NCBI GenBank assembly: GCA_015852425.1
Contig: JAAAIG010000321.1
Coordinates: 1 to 38,695, forward strand
Reading direction: 5' to 3'
From: Gryganskiella cystojenkinii
Lineage: Eukaryota > Mortierellomycota > Mortierellomycetes > Mortierellales > Mortierellaceae
Length of the DNA: 38,695 bases
The notes under the pieces were generated by a model. It ran no database searches. It saw only the letters and a program-made list of their open reading frames with translations, and was not told the origin of the DNA. Both the position numbers and the translations under genes were made by a program. Shown in pieces: positions 22,571-33,927 of the stretch (the stretch's first letter is position 1; the number at the start of each line of letters is the position of its first letter).

Positions 22571-25500
22571 CTAGTCATGTGTTGGCGACAAGGGTGCTTC
22601 TGAGGGAGAGTCCATTACTACACTTTCCCAATGGGGTGCTGCATCCGTTGTTCTTCTGTCAATGCTCTCCTTTGTTTGCCTCTTCCATTTTTGAGCAAAC
22701 ATTGCTATTTTGCCGGTCCGAACAACCGAAGGCGGCGCACAAGGTACACCAATAGACCCGCGTTGACGCATAAGGGTCCAATTGATTCTGTCGAGTCCTT
22801 TCACCTCGTCCATCCTGGCGCCCTCGACTATGAGTCCTGTATTCCCCGAAGTCCATTTCAGGGATACGATACATTTTCCATCCTTCTCCACTACCTCCCA
22901 CAGACGAACTGATGTGTCATCACATCCTGTCAACAGAAAATAACCATCCTTGGATTTCATCATAGCCATACTGTATACGAGTCCACTGAAACCATGAAGC
23001 ACCGTCAGACATTCCCAAGTACGAGCGTCCCACACCCGGATGGTCTTGTCCCTGCTCGAGGAAAGGACGTGCGCGCCACAGACTGAATACATGATGCTCT
23101 CAATCATATCTGTGTGGCCGTTGCAGGTCGCAAGGAGTTGACCTGTCTGTGAGTCCCAGAACCGCACCGTCTTGTCATCGCTGCCAGACACGATCTGGTC
23201 ACCACTGCGCGAATAGGCAATGCTCTCGACGTGCTTCGTGTGACCTCTTAAAACATGGCAGGGCGCGCCCGTTTTTACGTCCCACTGTCTTACCGTCTGG
23301 TCGTAGCTTCTGGAAGCAAGGCGCTCACCTGTGGACGAGAATGCTACGCCATAAACTTTCCCCTCATGTCCTACAAACTCGTGAAGAACGTCACCCGTAT
23401 TTGCGTCCCACAACCGTACCACTGTATCAAAACTGCCGGAGGCGATAAGTTTACTACTGGGTGAATACGCCACGCTCCGAATCTTGTCCTTATGACCAAC
23501 TAGAGTGTGAAGAGCCTCGCCCGTCTTAGGATCCCACACCCGTACTCTCCAGTCGCTGCTACCAGATGCGATTTGCTTGCCATCCGGCGAATATGCCACA
23601 GTCATAACCGCGTCCGTATGGCTGTACAAGGACTGATCCTCTTGGCAGCCCAAGGATTGCTGCAGTTGACCGGTCGTTGCGTCCCACAACTTCACCATCT
23701 TGTCGTGACTACTGGATGCAATCTGATCTCCACTTGGCGAATAAACCACGACATAGACCCACCCCTCATGACCCCTCAAGGTGTAGCAGAGTCGACCTGT
23801 TTTTGCATCCCATAGTCGTACGGTCCTGTCGATGCCTGCAGAAGCGACCTGCTTGCCATCAGGCCGATAAGCCACGCTGTAGATCGTATTTGTGTGACTC
23901 TCTCTGGACTTGCGGGATGCGCCAGATCTTGTATCCCACAACCGCACTGACATGTCCATGCTTCCAGATGCGATCTGTTCACCGGTACGCGAATATGCCA
24001 AGACTATCACCTCTCCAGCATGGCCATACAAGGTGCGGTGAAGCTCACCAGTTCGGGTGTCCCATAATCGCACAGATCTGTCGCTGCTGCCTGATGCTAT
24101 TTGCTCTCCTGAGGGCGAAAACGCCAAGCTGAAGACTGTGAGAGAGTGGCCATCCAAGGTTCTACGAAGTTTGCCGGTTTGTGAGTCCCATAACTTTACG
24201 GTCTTGCCATTGCCTGCGGCAGCAATCATATCGCCACTGGGCGAATACACCACAGTTTGAACCACGCCTTCATGACCTGTCAAGGTTAGACTAGGTTCTC
24301 CAGCTTCTGTGTCCCATACTCGCACAGTCCCGTCATAGCTACCAGACGCGATCTGATTGCGCGTGGGTGAAAACGCCACGCTTTTGACCTTGTTCTCATG
24401 ACCCTTGAAGACGTGATGGATCTGACCAGTCTCAACGAACCAAAGCCGCACAGTATTATCATGACTGCCTGAAGCGACCTCATTACCCAGAGGCGAATAT
24501 ACCACACTGACTACATTGTCGTCATGACCGTCCAAGGTATGGAGTATCAGGCCCGTGCACGCGTCCCACAACTTGATAGTCCTGTCATCGCTGCAAGAGG
24601 CGATTTGCTTTCGTGTGGGTGAATATGCAACACTATTCACTTTTTTGGAGTGGCCCTTGAAAACGTGACAGGTCAGACCGGTCTTTACATCCCAAAGCCG
24701 CACTGTCTTGTCAAAACTACCAGAGACGATCTTATCACTCTCAGTGGAATAGGCGAGGCTGAATACCGAATCCTCGTGGCCTTGCAATGGTGAGTGGATC
24801 CTTTCCCAGGTCGAGGAGTTATACAACGTGATAGAGCCGCCTTTAAGACCCACTGCAAAGGTCTTCCCATCTGGAGAATACATGCAAACAAGAACAATGT
24901 TATCCTCCTCTAGAAGAGGCCATTCGCCAAAGAGCGCACGTTCCATATTTGCCCGCGACAAGTCTGCTTGCCGTAACCAGGTGTTGCGAAGCTGCACTTT
25001 TCTCAAATCCGCGTCTTGCAGCTGTGCTGAATCAAAGGCACCGTGACTTAGGTCGGCCCCAGGGATCTGGATGCCCTTGAGTTGTGCTCCATTGAACTTG
25101 ACGCCGGCTCGAACCAGGATCGTGATTGCATTCGCTGCTGCAGTTCGCCATTTAATGTCTTGTTTCGACAGCTCAATATACTCGCGTAGTTGCGCCTTGA
25201 ATACAGGTTCCTGCTGCACCCGTTCCTCGAGGAATTGCAGAATTGATGGCTCACTAAGAAAACTTCTCCGGACCAACGGTGAACTTTCAAGCTGTGTACG
25301 AGCGGGCGAATCGGAGGTGACCTCCAAAGCAGTCCCAATCTCAAAGCTATACGCAGTGCTAGTGCTCCCACGTCGTTTCGACAGCGCTGGTGGATCGGCT
25401 GTCTTGGAGACATTTATCCCCCCAGGTTGCGGCTCAAAGACTGCTCGAGCCAGTGCATACTCGAGGATTGATCGATGGACAAACCGGTATTGATTGCCGC

Positions 25501-28281
25501 TTCGTATCAATGGACAGGCATCACGCAAGATCTGCATTTCGTCCTCACGGCCAAAAAACTTGTCCTTCCAGGATGTTTCATCTTCCATACGTGAATATTC
25601 GATCACTGGGTGGCCTCCTTGTTTCTCAAAAACGTCTGTGGCCAGTCTCTTTAAAAACGCAAGGCCATTCCTTGTGAATCCCTCTACAGACAGATTTTCG
25701 AAAGCCTTTTTCTCTTGCCCAGTCAAGTCCTTATCGAGTAACCGCTTCTTTCCACGATCCAACCACTGCTGCACAAACTGATCGTACAGCGTCACTCGAG
25801 TGACCATGGCAACGGAAAAGGGTTTCTGAGCTAGGTCGACCATACGCGGCAGCACACCCAATGACAGTGTTAATAGGAACGGGTTCTTAACAAGCTCTGC
25901 CAGGCCTGGAGTCTGTTCGAGCACGTCGTTGTAGGTCTCGGTCTTCCACGGTGGCTTTTTCAGCTCCACGTACTTTTTTATGTAGTCCTTGATCTGGTCC
26001 TTGTCGAAAGGTAAGATGACGGCTTCTTGTAATCCATTGGATATGGCTTGCCCGTTGGCATCATAGGGCTGGAAATGGTCCATGTATTCGAGTCCAAGGT
26101 AGTCGCTGCGGCAACTTATCACCATTTTGGCCTTCCACTCGCCTTCTTGATTGAGTTGATTGCTTTTGTAGAGGTTGTGGGTTTGTTGACTCTCATCATA
26201 TCCATCACAGATCAAGACAAAATTGCGTTTCCTGAGCTGTTGGATCTGATTCTCGTCAAACCCACATCTCCGTAGATGCTTTGGAATTAATTCCTGTTCT
26301 GGACGAACGATCGATGGCAAGTTGATGAACAGTGGGATCGGACCGCCTTTGTCGAGATACGCGGACCATATTTGGGACTCGAGCTGTGCGTTAAAACTTG
26401 ACTTTCCCACTCCAGATTCTCCGAGCAAGAGCAACACCTTTTTTGTCTCGCTCTTCAAAAATGCGTCGGACGTCTTCTTCATGTCGTCATGATCGGTGTC
26501 TGGTGCTTGCAAACTGCGCTTGGCTTGCGGCCAAATGTACATGGCAGCAGTACCCCGCAGGTTTTCGCGTGTCAGTCGAAGTCGCTTCAAATCTGTCTCG
26601 AGGTCAGTTTTTCCTTGGACTCGATCAAGAAGTGGTGATAACGCCGGAGGTGTGTTGGCGGCCATCAAAGGAATATAAGGACGAGAGTTGTCAGTCATCA
26701 AAGCCTGAGACTTGGATCCTGCTTCACAACTTGCTTGATACATCCTTTGCTTCTCCTCGTTCCCGCTGTTTGCCAGATTGGTCAGTCGTTCACCCGCATC
26801 TAAATCAACATTGAAAGATAATATCAAAGCAATTTATGATGTAAAGGAAGTCAGATACTGTTCGTTAGTATTAATATCCAATTTCAACAATATCATCATC
26901 AGTCTATTCGAGCGTGAGAGCCTCGGTTTCGTCTCTTACACGTTTTCACATCATCGCCACATTTGGCCAGCTGCATAAGAATATCGAGTATCACTTGCTT
27001 GACCCGTATGTGGTGCCCCCAATTTTCGTCATCTGCATACAGCCATCGCAGAAAGTCAATGGCTCCCTTGCGAGACTCATAATCCCAAAGTGGATCGATG
27101 GCTAGATTCCCCAAGCGTAAGCAAACTCCCCATTGAAATTCCAAGGCGCGTCGACAGGGTGCCTTGCACACAACTTCTTTGAACTCGGCCAGGTAACCAT
27201 TCTGAAGTAGGGTATCTAATCCGCGCAAGGCCATATACCAAGTCCGTTGGTTATTAAAACTGAGTCCTGCTTGGATGGCGGCCTTCAACTCTTGTCCGCT
27301 CGTATAAAACTCCGAGGCCTTATCATATGCACTCTTGACGATCTTGGCGGCTTTTACCACACCCTCCAGACTTGTTTGAAGAGAGCAGAGACCGTCAATG
27401 AATCCGATGACATCCAAGGCTCTCGCTGCACCCACCAACTTGAAGATACCCTTGGCAACCGCGGTTCCCTTCCTCTGTGTTGCTTGCCAAGCTGATTCGT
27501 CATCCGGAACACACTGTAAGGCCTGAAAAGCATACGCAGCCTGAAAAACAGTATACGGGTCCTCGCTGCCCTTGAGTTTTTCCAGATATGCCGAGAGAGG
27601 TTCATGTAGGTCCTGACGATTGAGACCCTTGACATTGCTGTCAGCCATGACATCCAAGACCCGGGAGACAGTAATGGTCACTCGATGAGGATAAACCTTC
27701 TCCTGCCCATGAATGAAGCGAGCTCGTTTGTTGATGCAACCCAAGGTCCGGATTAGATCGTCGGCACTGATCGAATTTGGGGCTGCACCTTGCATCAGTC
27801 TAGCGATTCCTTCCAGTGAATTTACGTCCAACAACGTCGATTTCTCAAGACCATCGACGAAATGCCCCAGCAAGAAACGAAAGTCGGATCGCCCAAGAAA
27901 AGGTGCAAGATGTGTGACCTCAGTAACAACTTCCTCATCCTTGAGTTCGTCGCGCTCAAATGCTCGAACTACATTCCTGACAAGCGCTGCAAGTCTGTTG
28001 GGTTCATCGGGATCCGTCTCACACTTTTCTCTCCAATCCGTAGCGCTAGAGTCGGTAATGCTGTCATCCTTCAGAACCCCGAGACAATAGGCAAGTTGTC
28101 GTGTGTTGTCGAACTCTTTGTTCACATCTGGGAAGCTTTCGCACCTGAAGGTTGGTGGCGTGACCTTGTCCTTGAATATATTTACAATAATTTCGGGAGG
28201 AAACGGGATAGGGTCAGGGACGACTTTTCTTTCCCGTGTCGAGAGGTGCTTTCGCCACTTTGCTGTCACTTTCTCGAACAT
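22571..28281 (-). CDS. STAND NTPase: ARM-like, NACHT, pentapeptide repeats, 16 WD40 blades
   Basis: Two exons on the minus strand (26940-28281 and 22571-26799) joined by a 140-nt GTAAGA...TTTAG intron give 1856 residues. Residues 1 to about 450 are helical and match the ARM-like domain that precedes NACHT in Mortierella proteins. The NACHT NTPase follows, with Walker A GESGVGKS (574-581) and Walker B LICDGYDE (643-650); both look intact. A helical linker ends in HRSILEYALARAVFE. Pentapeptide repeats (AQLKG, ADLSH, AQLQD, ADLRK, ADLSR) span about 1016-1072. Sixteen WD40 units of about 42 residues run from about 1083 to 1760, ending in a conserved C-terminal tail (SLKWTSGNTGLIV). The architecture is that of NLR-like receptors of fungal innate or allorecognition systems, where NTP binding drives oligomerisation. 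No known killing domain is attached at the N-terminus. The ligand is unknown. Confidence 0.9.
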
Positions 28282-29835
28282 GAGGACGAGTCTACTTTGT
28301 TTCTATTATACATTTTATATATTTTATATTTTTTTGTATTCAGGAAGTGTCATGACAGTGCAAGCAGAAGCAGATGGTAAACCCTAAGATCAAATTTACG
28401 GATGTCCTACCTCGATCGTTCCTGGATTCCTTTGTTCGATGATGTTGATAGAGGCTATGGTCAACCCTTGAACACGATGGACTGCCTAAGAGCTTGATAC
28501 CCAAGAAAAAAACAGCCAGAAAGCTTGAACAAGTCGGGGTTCTCATTCATACAGTTGAAAGGCTTGTTCGTCGTAGCATGCAACTGTCACGTTTCCGCTG
28601 TTGAGAGTCATACATGATGGTTATGTGTTGATTTACTTGAGGAAATTCGTCCTGGTTCGTTACTCAGCTATAAAATACAGTGATTTTCGAGATGTATGTT
28701 GACAAGTGGCGATATCAAGAGGCAGAGAGTATGCGAAGGAAAGACGAAAGCGGAACGTGATAGTTCAAGCGTTTCGAAGAACATGAAGAATGGAGGAGAA
28801 AGAGAGAGAAATGAAAGTGGGAATAAGCTGAAAAAAAAGAAAAGGGTTGTTTCTGCTTGGCTTGAGTTTGCCAATGTCCCCGTTCAAATATCCTCTGCAA
28901 GCAGCATTGCATGCAGACCTGAAGTGCTGAATTTTGTACCGTTCGAAAAGCACGGGAGGTGAGCGGAAAAACGGTCGTTGCTGTCCTGCATGCAGCATTT
29001 CATTGTTCCCGCTGGTATGTAAAAACGAGGGGTCTCATAAAATTTTGCTTTAGTATCCTCGCCAGCAAGCATGACGGAGCTACGCGTCAGGCAGCTTTTG
29101 CATGGATCGATTAGTGTCGTGACCCCCTTTCTGACACCCTTCTGAGATACGTCCTCCATACTGCATTCGTGTTCCTCTCGACATGAGTTGATCAATCTGT
29201 CTTTTCGTAGTCCTCAATCATGGCGAACCTGGACCGAAGAAAAAAGTTGAAAGAAGACTTGTGGAGAGAGGCGGTTTGGCAAGGATGGCCAGATCCAGTC
29301 CAAGCTCCACCGTGACGTTCTTACGCTATTGTCTGCAACGCTCAGCAACATGCAGGCAACACTGGTAATACTTGGCACAGCACTATTCTATAGATTTGTT
29401 CGTAGGAAGAATGTCTCTTTCTCTGCACGCCGCGTCTGCACGCCGCATCTGTGTGACGGCGTCTGCCTTTTCGTTTTTCTCTCTTTAGGTCCTTCAGGCA
29501 CCAATCAGCAACTCATCTTGTTACCGGGTATGTTCAAGTTGCCGAAAGTGGGTACTTTCCGGGGAGGACGGCGTGTTCTTTGTCAAGCATGTCATCTGAC
29601 GATTCTTCGCCTGCTCGCGATCTACTCCAAAAATGGAGAGGATATCTTGTGTGGTGGTCCTACAAAGCCAATGATGAAGCAGGTCGCTGGTCTATAATCG
29701 TTTTCTCAGAGACCACAGAGATGAAGCACCTCAGAGATCACTTTTTAGGTGGACTTGAAGACAACATAAAACGGCACCTTTTCCCTTCATCGCACACTCA
29801 ACCTCAAAAAACACACCCATTCTCTCTGTACGATC
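28282..29835. other. intergenic region of 1.55 kb
   Basis: It contains the upstream region of the STAND gene (left) and of the defensin-like gene (right). Open frames at 29329-29697 and 29580-29924 are not protein-like enough to call; the latter overlaps the start of the defensin-like gene in another frame. The last 60 bases before 29836 are C/A-rich and look like a fungal leader. No RNA gene was recognised. Confidence 0.45.
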
Positions 29836-30069
29836 ATGTTCCGCTCTGTCACTCTGTTCACCGTCACCCTGGCCATGGTGTTGCTCGCCTTCGTCTCAAC
29901 GGCCACCGCGGATTGCTCTCCTAACGGCGGCACAGGTCACAGGGCCTGCCTTAAGGAGGGCTATGACTACAACTATTGCGATGCGTATTTTTTGAACTCC
30001 ACCTGCTACCGCATTTGCCTGCAGAACGCCGGCAACCCTGGTTCGTGCCACCACCAATGCATCTGTTAA
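29836..30069 (+). CDS. secreted defensin-like (CS-alpha-beta) peptide
   Basis: Single exon, 77 residues. A textbook signal peptide covers about residues 1-25 (hydrophobic core VTLFTVTLAMVLLAFV, cleavage near TATA-D). The mature peptide of about 51 residues has eight cysteines spaced C-x10-C-x9-C-x8-C-x3-C-x9-C-x3-C-x1-C. The C-x3-C, GxPGxC and C-x-C pattern (CYRICL, GNPGSC, CIC) is the hallmark of cysteine-stabilised alpha-beta defensins known from insects, plants and fungi. It may act as an antimicrobial peptide or a surface effector; the target cannot be predicted. The start context CGATCATGT is moderate. An AATAAA signal lies 22 bases after the stop. The neighbouring genes (STAND and LRR proteins) also belong to recognition or defence families, but shared regulation is not shown. 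Confidence 0.8.
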   Translation: MFRSVTLFTVTLAMVLLAFVSTATADCSPNGGTGHRACLKEGYDYNYCDAYFLNSTCYRICLQNAGNPGSCHHQCIC

Positions 30070-30090
30070 AGAGTAGAGTCTCTCTTACTG

Positions 30091-30096
30091 AATAAA
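30091..30096 (+). terminator. poly(A) signal of the defensin-like gene
   Basis: Exact AATAAA, 22 bases after the stop codon of the 77-residue secreted peptide. Confidence 0.5.
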
Positions 30097-30699
30097 ACTC
30101 CAGTGAGATCCGAAAAGGGGACACAGATTACGGTAAACCAAAGGGCAGAGATGACCAGGGTACTTGCATAAACAAAAACAGGCTGGTGTCTTGTTGGGAA
30201 AAGAGTTGTAACTTGCAGGCAGTTTCCTGAATGCAGTGGGAAGGTGGATTATTTCGGAGAGTGTCTGTGAGGAAAATTCCTCTGCGAATGATAAGAGCAA
30301 GAGTATTTCCTCAATGATAGTTGGGAGTGACGCCTGACGTAAATCTGTTGATGTTCGCAAAGGGGTGTCGAATGTATCTGTGTCAACCAATGGCAGGATA
30401 ACGACTGAGAGCAATGCAGGGTTCAGGATGTGTCCTTTTGCGTTTGTCTCATGTGAAAGCTGCGGGAGAGCTTTAATTTCTATTGTGAGAATAAAAATCC
30501 GGGTAAAGTAAAAAATTGCTCCAAATTTTTGATGGATATTAAACGGGGTCATTCTTGAAAGACGTTGCTTCTTTTGAAGCCACAACGTTCGCTCTTGTTT
30601 TCCATGTCATCTTGTCGCTGATGCCGTTAAAACAAAATTGTTTGTATGAGCTCGTATCATTCACAAAGTCAAAATATTACAAGATCGATAAACATTATT
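30097..30699. other. intergenic region
   Basis: About 600 bases between converging genes. A minus-strand open frame of about 166 codons covers 30085-30585, but its composition is not protein-like and it has no recognisable motif, so it was not called. Confidence 0.4.
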
Positions 30700-31122
30700 C
30701 TATAGCTTGCCACTTTGTTCCTTTCGCTCACTCACATCGACCAGTCGCTGCTCCTGCTGGACTTCATGCTCACGTTTGAACTTCAGTTTGACTAAGGGAT
30801 GCTGTATTGCTTGACCTCGTTTGTGGATTACTTTCCTCGTTTGTTTTGAAAAGTTGCCAGCCTCTGCAGCTGTGTGGTCTTGGGGGAGTGATTCATCTGC
30901 CGTACTATAAGAATCGCTATCCGAATATGCCATCGAGTCCTCCTGTCTTGATTCTCTGTCTTCTTTGCATTCGTCGCCATCATTTGATTGAAGAGCACGT
31001 ATATCTGAAAGAATTTTGTTGATCTGTTGAGTTTTTTTTTGGTCTAAGGTGACGCCCATCAGACCTAACAGTGCTATTATTCCAAGGAAACCAATAAATT
31101 GTTTGAAGTTATTGTCAGGCAT
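30700..31122 (-). CDS. hypothetical single-pass membrane protein
   Basis: Minus-strand frame of 140 residues starting at ATG 31122. An N-terminal hydrophobic helix (FIGFLGIIALLGLMGVTL, about residues 9-26) is followed by a heptad-like stretch (QQINKILSDIRALQS), an acidic Ser-rich region, and a basic Lys/Arg/Gln-rich tail (KLKFKREHEVQQEQRLVDV). This layout suggests a small anchored protein with a charged cytosolic part. No family was recognised and there is no independent support beyond length, order of segments and low stop density, so it may be a chance frame. Confidence 0.42.
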   Translation of the reverse strand: MPDNNFKQFIGFLGIIALLGLMGVTLDQKKTQQINKILSDIRALQSNDGDECKEDRESRQEDSMAYSDSDSYSTADESLPQDHTAAEAGNFSKQTRKVIHKRGQAIQHPLVKLKFKREHEVQQEQRLVDVSERKEQSGKL

Positions 31123-31512
31123 GATGGTGTGTATGGGGAGTGAGAAGGAGCGAAAGAGAAGAGAGAAAAGAGCAATAACAAAAGCGGTTGTGGGCGATTA
31201 TGATTCCAAATTGAACCATCTTTGTTCATCTTTGTTCATACTGACATCGCGTCCATCACCTATAAAAAATTGGTCGGTGTTTTCAAAACACCTAAAATTC
31301 AATACCACCATATTTTTTTGCGTGACGAATGAAGGGATAAGATAGCTCATCGACCAACTACCAAAGCGCCTCGAGGAATATTGATGTTTTCCGTGTGATT
31401 TAATGACTAAGTGTTCTTGCTGAGGCACTCGAAATGAAGAACAGAAATTTTGAGCGCTAAGATGGGTAATAATGTGGTACCTTAGTACCTGTTAACAGCA
31501 TGGACTTCAAAA
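31123..31512. other. intergenic region
   Basis: 390 bases between the small membrane-protein frame and the zinc-finger-like relic. AT-rich; a direct repeat CATCTTTGTT occurs twice at 31218-31237. No gene was recognised. Confidence 0.4.
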
Positions 31513-31809
31513 TTACAAAGCTTCATATCTCTGCAAATTACCACCAGGTGAGCCTAGAATAGGCTCTGGAACCGGCACGTCGATGTCCGTCACCTCCTCC
31601 CCAGGGACACCATCATGTTTTTTCTTGATATGTCGTTGAAGACTTCACTTGGTGGTATTGATTGTCACGGCCGGAATGTGCGAGTTAGTAAGGCTAATCC
31701 CGTCTTCAGATTTCAGCCCACACCTCTTGTGCGTGCAGATGTATCCCCCGTACGTCAGGCGCAGATGCTTCTCGAGACCTTGGGTTGAAATCGCGAAGAA
31801 AAAGGGTTT
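31513..31809 (-). pseudogene. zinc-finger-like relic with an in-frame stop
   Basis: Reading on the minus strand from an acceptor-like CCAACCTAG (ending at 31810), one frame gives QGLEKHLRLTYGGYICTHK, then RCG, a spacer, one TGA, SLQRHIKKKHDG and a Pro-rich tail ending at TAA 31513-31515. The C-x4-C and H-x4-H pairs resemble a C2H2 zinc finger of the type common in Mortierella, with an overlong spacer and an internal stop. It is read as a decayed gene end. No complete finger is present. Confidence 0.35.
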
Positions 31810-31897
31810 CTAGGTTGGTAAGATGGCCAAAAAAAGAGTCTTTGTTAATAAGAACTGACTTGAGGACCTCCATTTCAAATCTCCAACTGGGATGCAT

Positions 31898-32386
31898 CTA
31901 GATACTTGATTGAGCCAAAGGCGATCCGTCTTTTTGGTACGAGGGATTCTTGTCGTTCTGCTTGGCATTACGCTCCTGTTCTTTTTTGAGAATTGTTTCC
32001 ACCTGGGTAGCAGGCGAAGGCTTTAAGAGCGAATTTTTGTCGGCATGCGCTTGTCTGATAAACCACAGGTAACACTGGAGGAGAGCTGGCTCTGTTCGGT
32101 GGTGATATCAGTAGTGTCTGAAAAATTGCACGGTCTCACTGCGAACCATGTCTGTTCATATGATGACAATGTGCCATATCGATAGCCATTGCACCACAAC
32201 TGCCCAAACTCCTGCTGAACAGAACGAACCACACCGGTGGCTCGACCGCCCTGAACTTGGCTATTCTCACGAACCGCAATTGCTATTCTAGGCATCGGTC
32301 ACGAACAACGCTAGGTTACCTGAGTAGGGACTGGCGTTGCCCCACTTTCAGTTCCGATCCGATTATCTTCCTCAAGAACTTGTTGC
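31898..32386 (-). pseudogene. relic of an expanded Mortierella effector/kinase-associated family
   Basis: The minus-strand frame at 32023-32295 contains QLWCNGYRYGTLSSYEQTWF, which resembles the (Y/W)-G-Y-x-(Y/R)-YG-x-LS-(S/T)Y-x-x-TWF segment of large Mortierella proteins that combine nuclease-like and FunK1-kinase-like parts. After that frame degrades, another frame continues in protein-like fashion (WFIRQAHADKNSLLKPSPAT, then QVETILKKEQERNAKQ) to a TAG at 31898-31900, so a frameshift near 32060 is likely. A spliceable exon at 32320-32386 (acceptor TTTTAG, donor GTAACC) may precede it. The family call is from remembered motif patterns. Confidence 0.4.
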
Positions 32387-33584
32387 CTAAAAGTTAAGAT
32401 TAACCTTCCCGTCCGAATGCACCTAGACTGCCACGTAGACCTCACCTCCGCTCTGGCCTGTCGCCCCTAGATCCAGAACGATGATATTCCGGAACATTGT
32501 CCACCTGTCTCCAGCATCCGCGTCTGGTCCTTAACTTCTTACATGGGCTACTGCGTCTCCACGCCCCTGTTTAGGTTCCGACAGGAATCCGATCTGTCCC
32601 TTACTTCCAAGACCAAGTCCCTGTTTTCCTTTCGTATAATACTAGATAATCTCTCTCTCTTTGTTCCTCGGTCTGCTTTAACTTACCCGCCCAGTCTAAT
32701 CCTCTTGCCTGCTCACTCCTTGTTTACCTTGATCAAAATCCTCGTTTTACACACCTTACTCAAAACCTGCCTGTCAGTCCTTGACAGCAGTTGTAATTCG
32801 CCACAAAATCTTCTGACTCTAAGACAACCGGTCTCTTCATCTCGATGGGAAAGAGAATCGCCTGTCGCTTGGTGGTATCGCCTCCTTGCTTTAGATACAC
32901 TAGATTATGAACACCACGAGCAAGGTCCATGATCATTTACGTGGTCGCAAACGGAGGCAAGCCTCGTACGGATCCAAAGTCATTCCGGAATAGCCAATGA
33001 AGTGATTCCTCTGCCTCAAAATTCCTGGTGTCCGAAAACCGTGGAGGCTCATATTGTTGGGTTCCGTCCAGCGGCATGATGCAAATACTGTCCAAAAAGC
33101 CATCCAGGCAAGAACAGAAACCGGTGTCACCGAAATCGAGCTTCGAGAAGTTGTAGCACCGGCAGTTTGATTGGTGTCAACTATGGCGCTTGGCACAAGC
33201 TGCACGAAGTCAGATTCGGAAGTGAAGCCTGCACATCAATTAAGATTGGAGATAAGGTAAGCATAATGCGCCAAGATCATGACAATGCGAATGGAACGAA
33301 ACTGTGCCTGCATATTGCCTCCACAGACACCAGGACACCGAGTATCGCCAGCAGACTCAAGATTGATATAGAATGCCGGGTAATTCGCAATTACCAAGCA
33401 GCAGTCAGCCCGGGTGAGATTCATCTGCAAGGTGACCAGAGAGACGAGAGGAGACATGGGCAGGGATAGGTGTGTGTTCTATGTCGGTGCAATCGGATGA
33501 GTGAATTAAGGTTAGTACAAAGGTCAGGCGCATGTGCAAGAGTTAAGGTTAGAATAACGAAACAAGCTCATGAGCAAGGCGTAA
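32387..33584. other. relic-rich spacer
   Basis: About 1.2 kb between two minus-strand relics. A minus-strand stretch at about 32943-33165 reads as protein in one frame (FSKLDFGDTGFCSCLDGFL, later SLHWLFRNDFG) but belongs to no recognised family and has no start. It may be a decayed middle part of the gene whose ends are at 33585-33927 and 31898-32386. Confidence 0.35.
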
Positions 33585-33927
33585 CTAAGAGAAGAAGCAT
33601 ACTGTATTACTTCGCGGTGGTCGCAGAACAAAGACGCGGATGATTTCATTGTTTTCTTTGGTGCCAAAGACACTGGAGAGCTTGGCAGTGGTGTTGAATT
33701 TTGATCTGTCGTCCTTAGATACATTGCAGACGTCCATGTCGTCGAAAGGAATCGAGACCTCCCAGAGTTTGATCTTGTCAGCGGCGATGTCGTCGAACTC
33801 AGGCGCCTTCTCGCGTTTGATGGCTTGCTTGAGGTGACCTATTGTCTATTTTTGGATCAATATTGACTGGGAATGGCGTATCCACCCCATCAACAAGATG
33901 GAACAAGGTCAAGAACGCGTCGGTCAT
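33585..33927 (-). pseudogene. Crinkler (CRN) ubiquitin-like N-terminal domain, frameshifted
   Basis: From ATG 33927 the minus strand reads MTDAFLTLFHLVDGVDTPFP, the typical start of Mortierella Crinkler proteins. Near 33845-33853 the frame shifts by one base. Beyond it the other frame continues the same domain: IGHLKQAIKREKAPEFDDIA, then ADKIKLWEVSIPFDD, TAKLSSVFG and IIRVFVLRPPR, ending at TAG 33585-33587. Crinklers are modular effector-like proteins with this leader domain and variable C-terminal parts. Here no intact C-terminal domain follows, and the frameshift makes the leader non-functional as read. The domain is about 110 residues, near its usual size. Confidence 0.7.

Noticed and set aside
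29580..29924. Plus-strand open frame with SSDDSSPARDLLQKWRGYLV
   Set aside because: It overlaps the start of the well-supported secreted peptide in another frame and has no recognised family; only its first half looks protein-like.
30085..30585. Minus-strand open frame of 166 codons
   Set aside because: No recognisable motif, low-complexity hydrophobic composition, lies in the 3' flank of the defensin-like gene.
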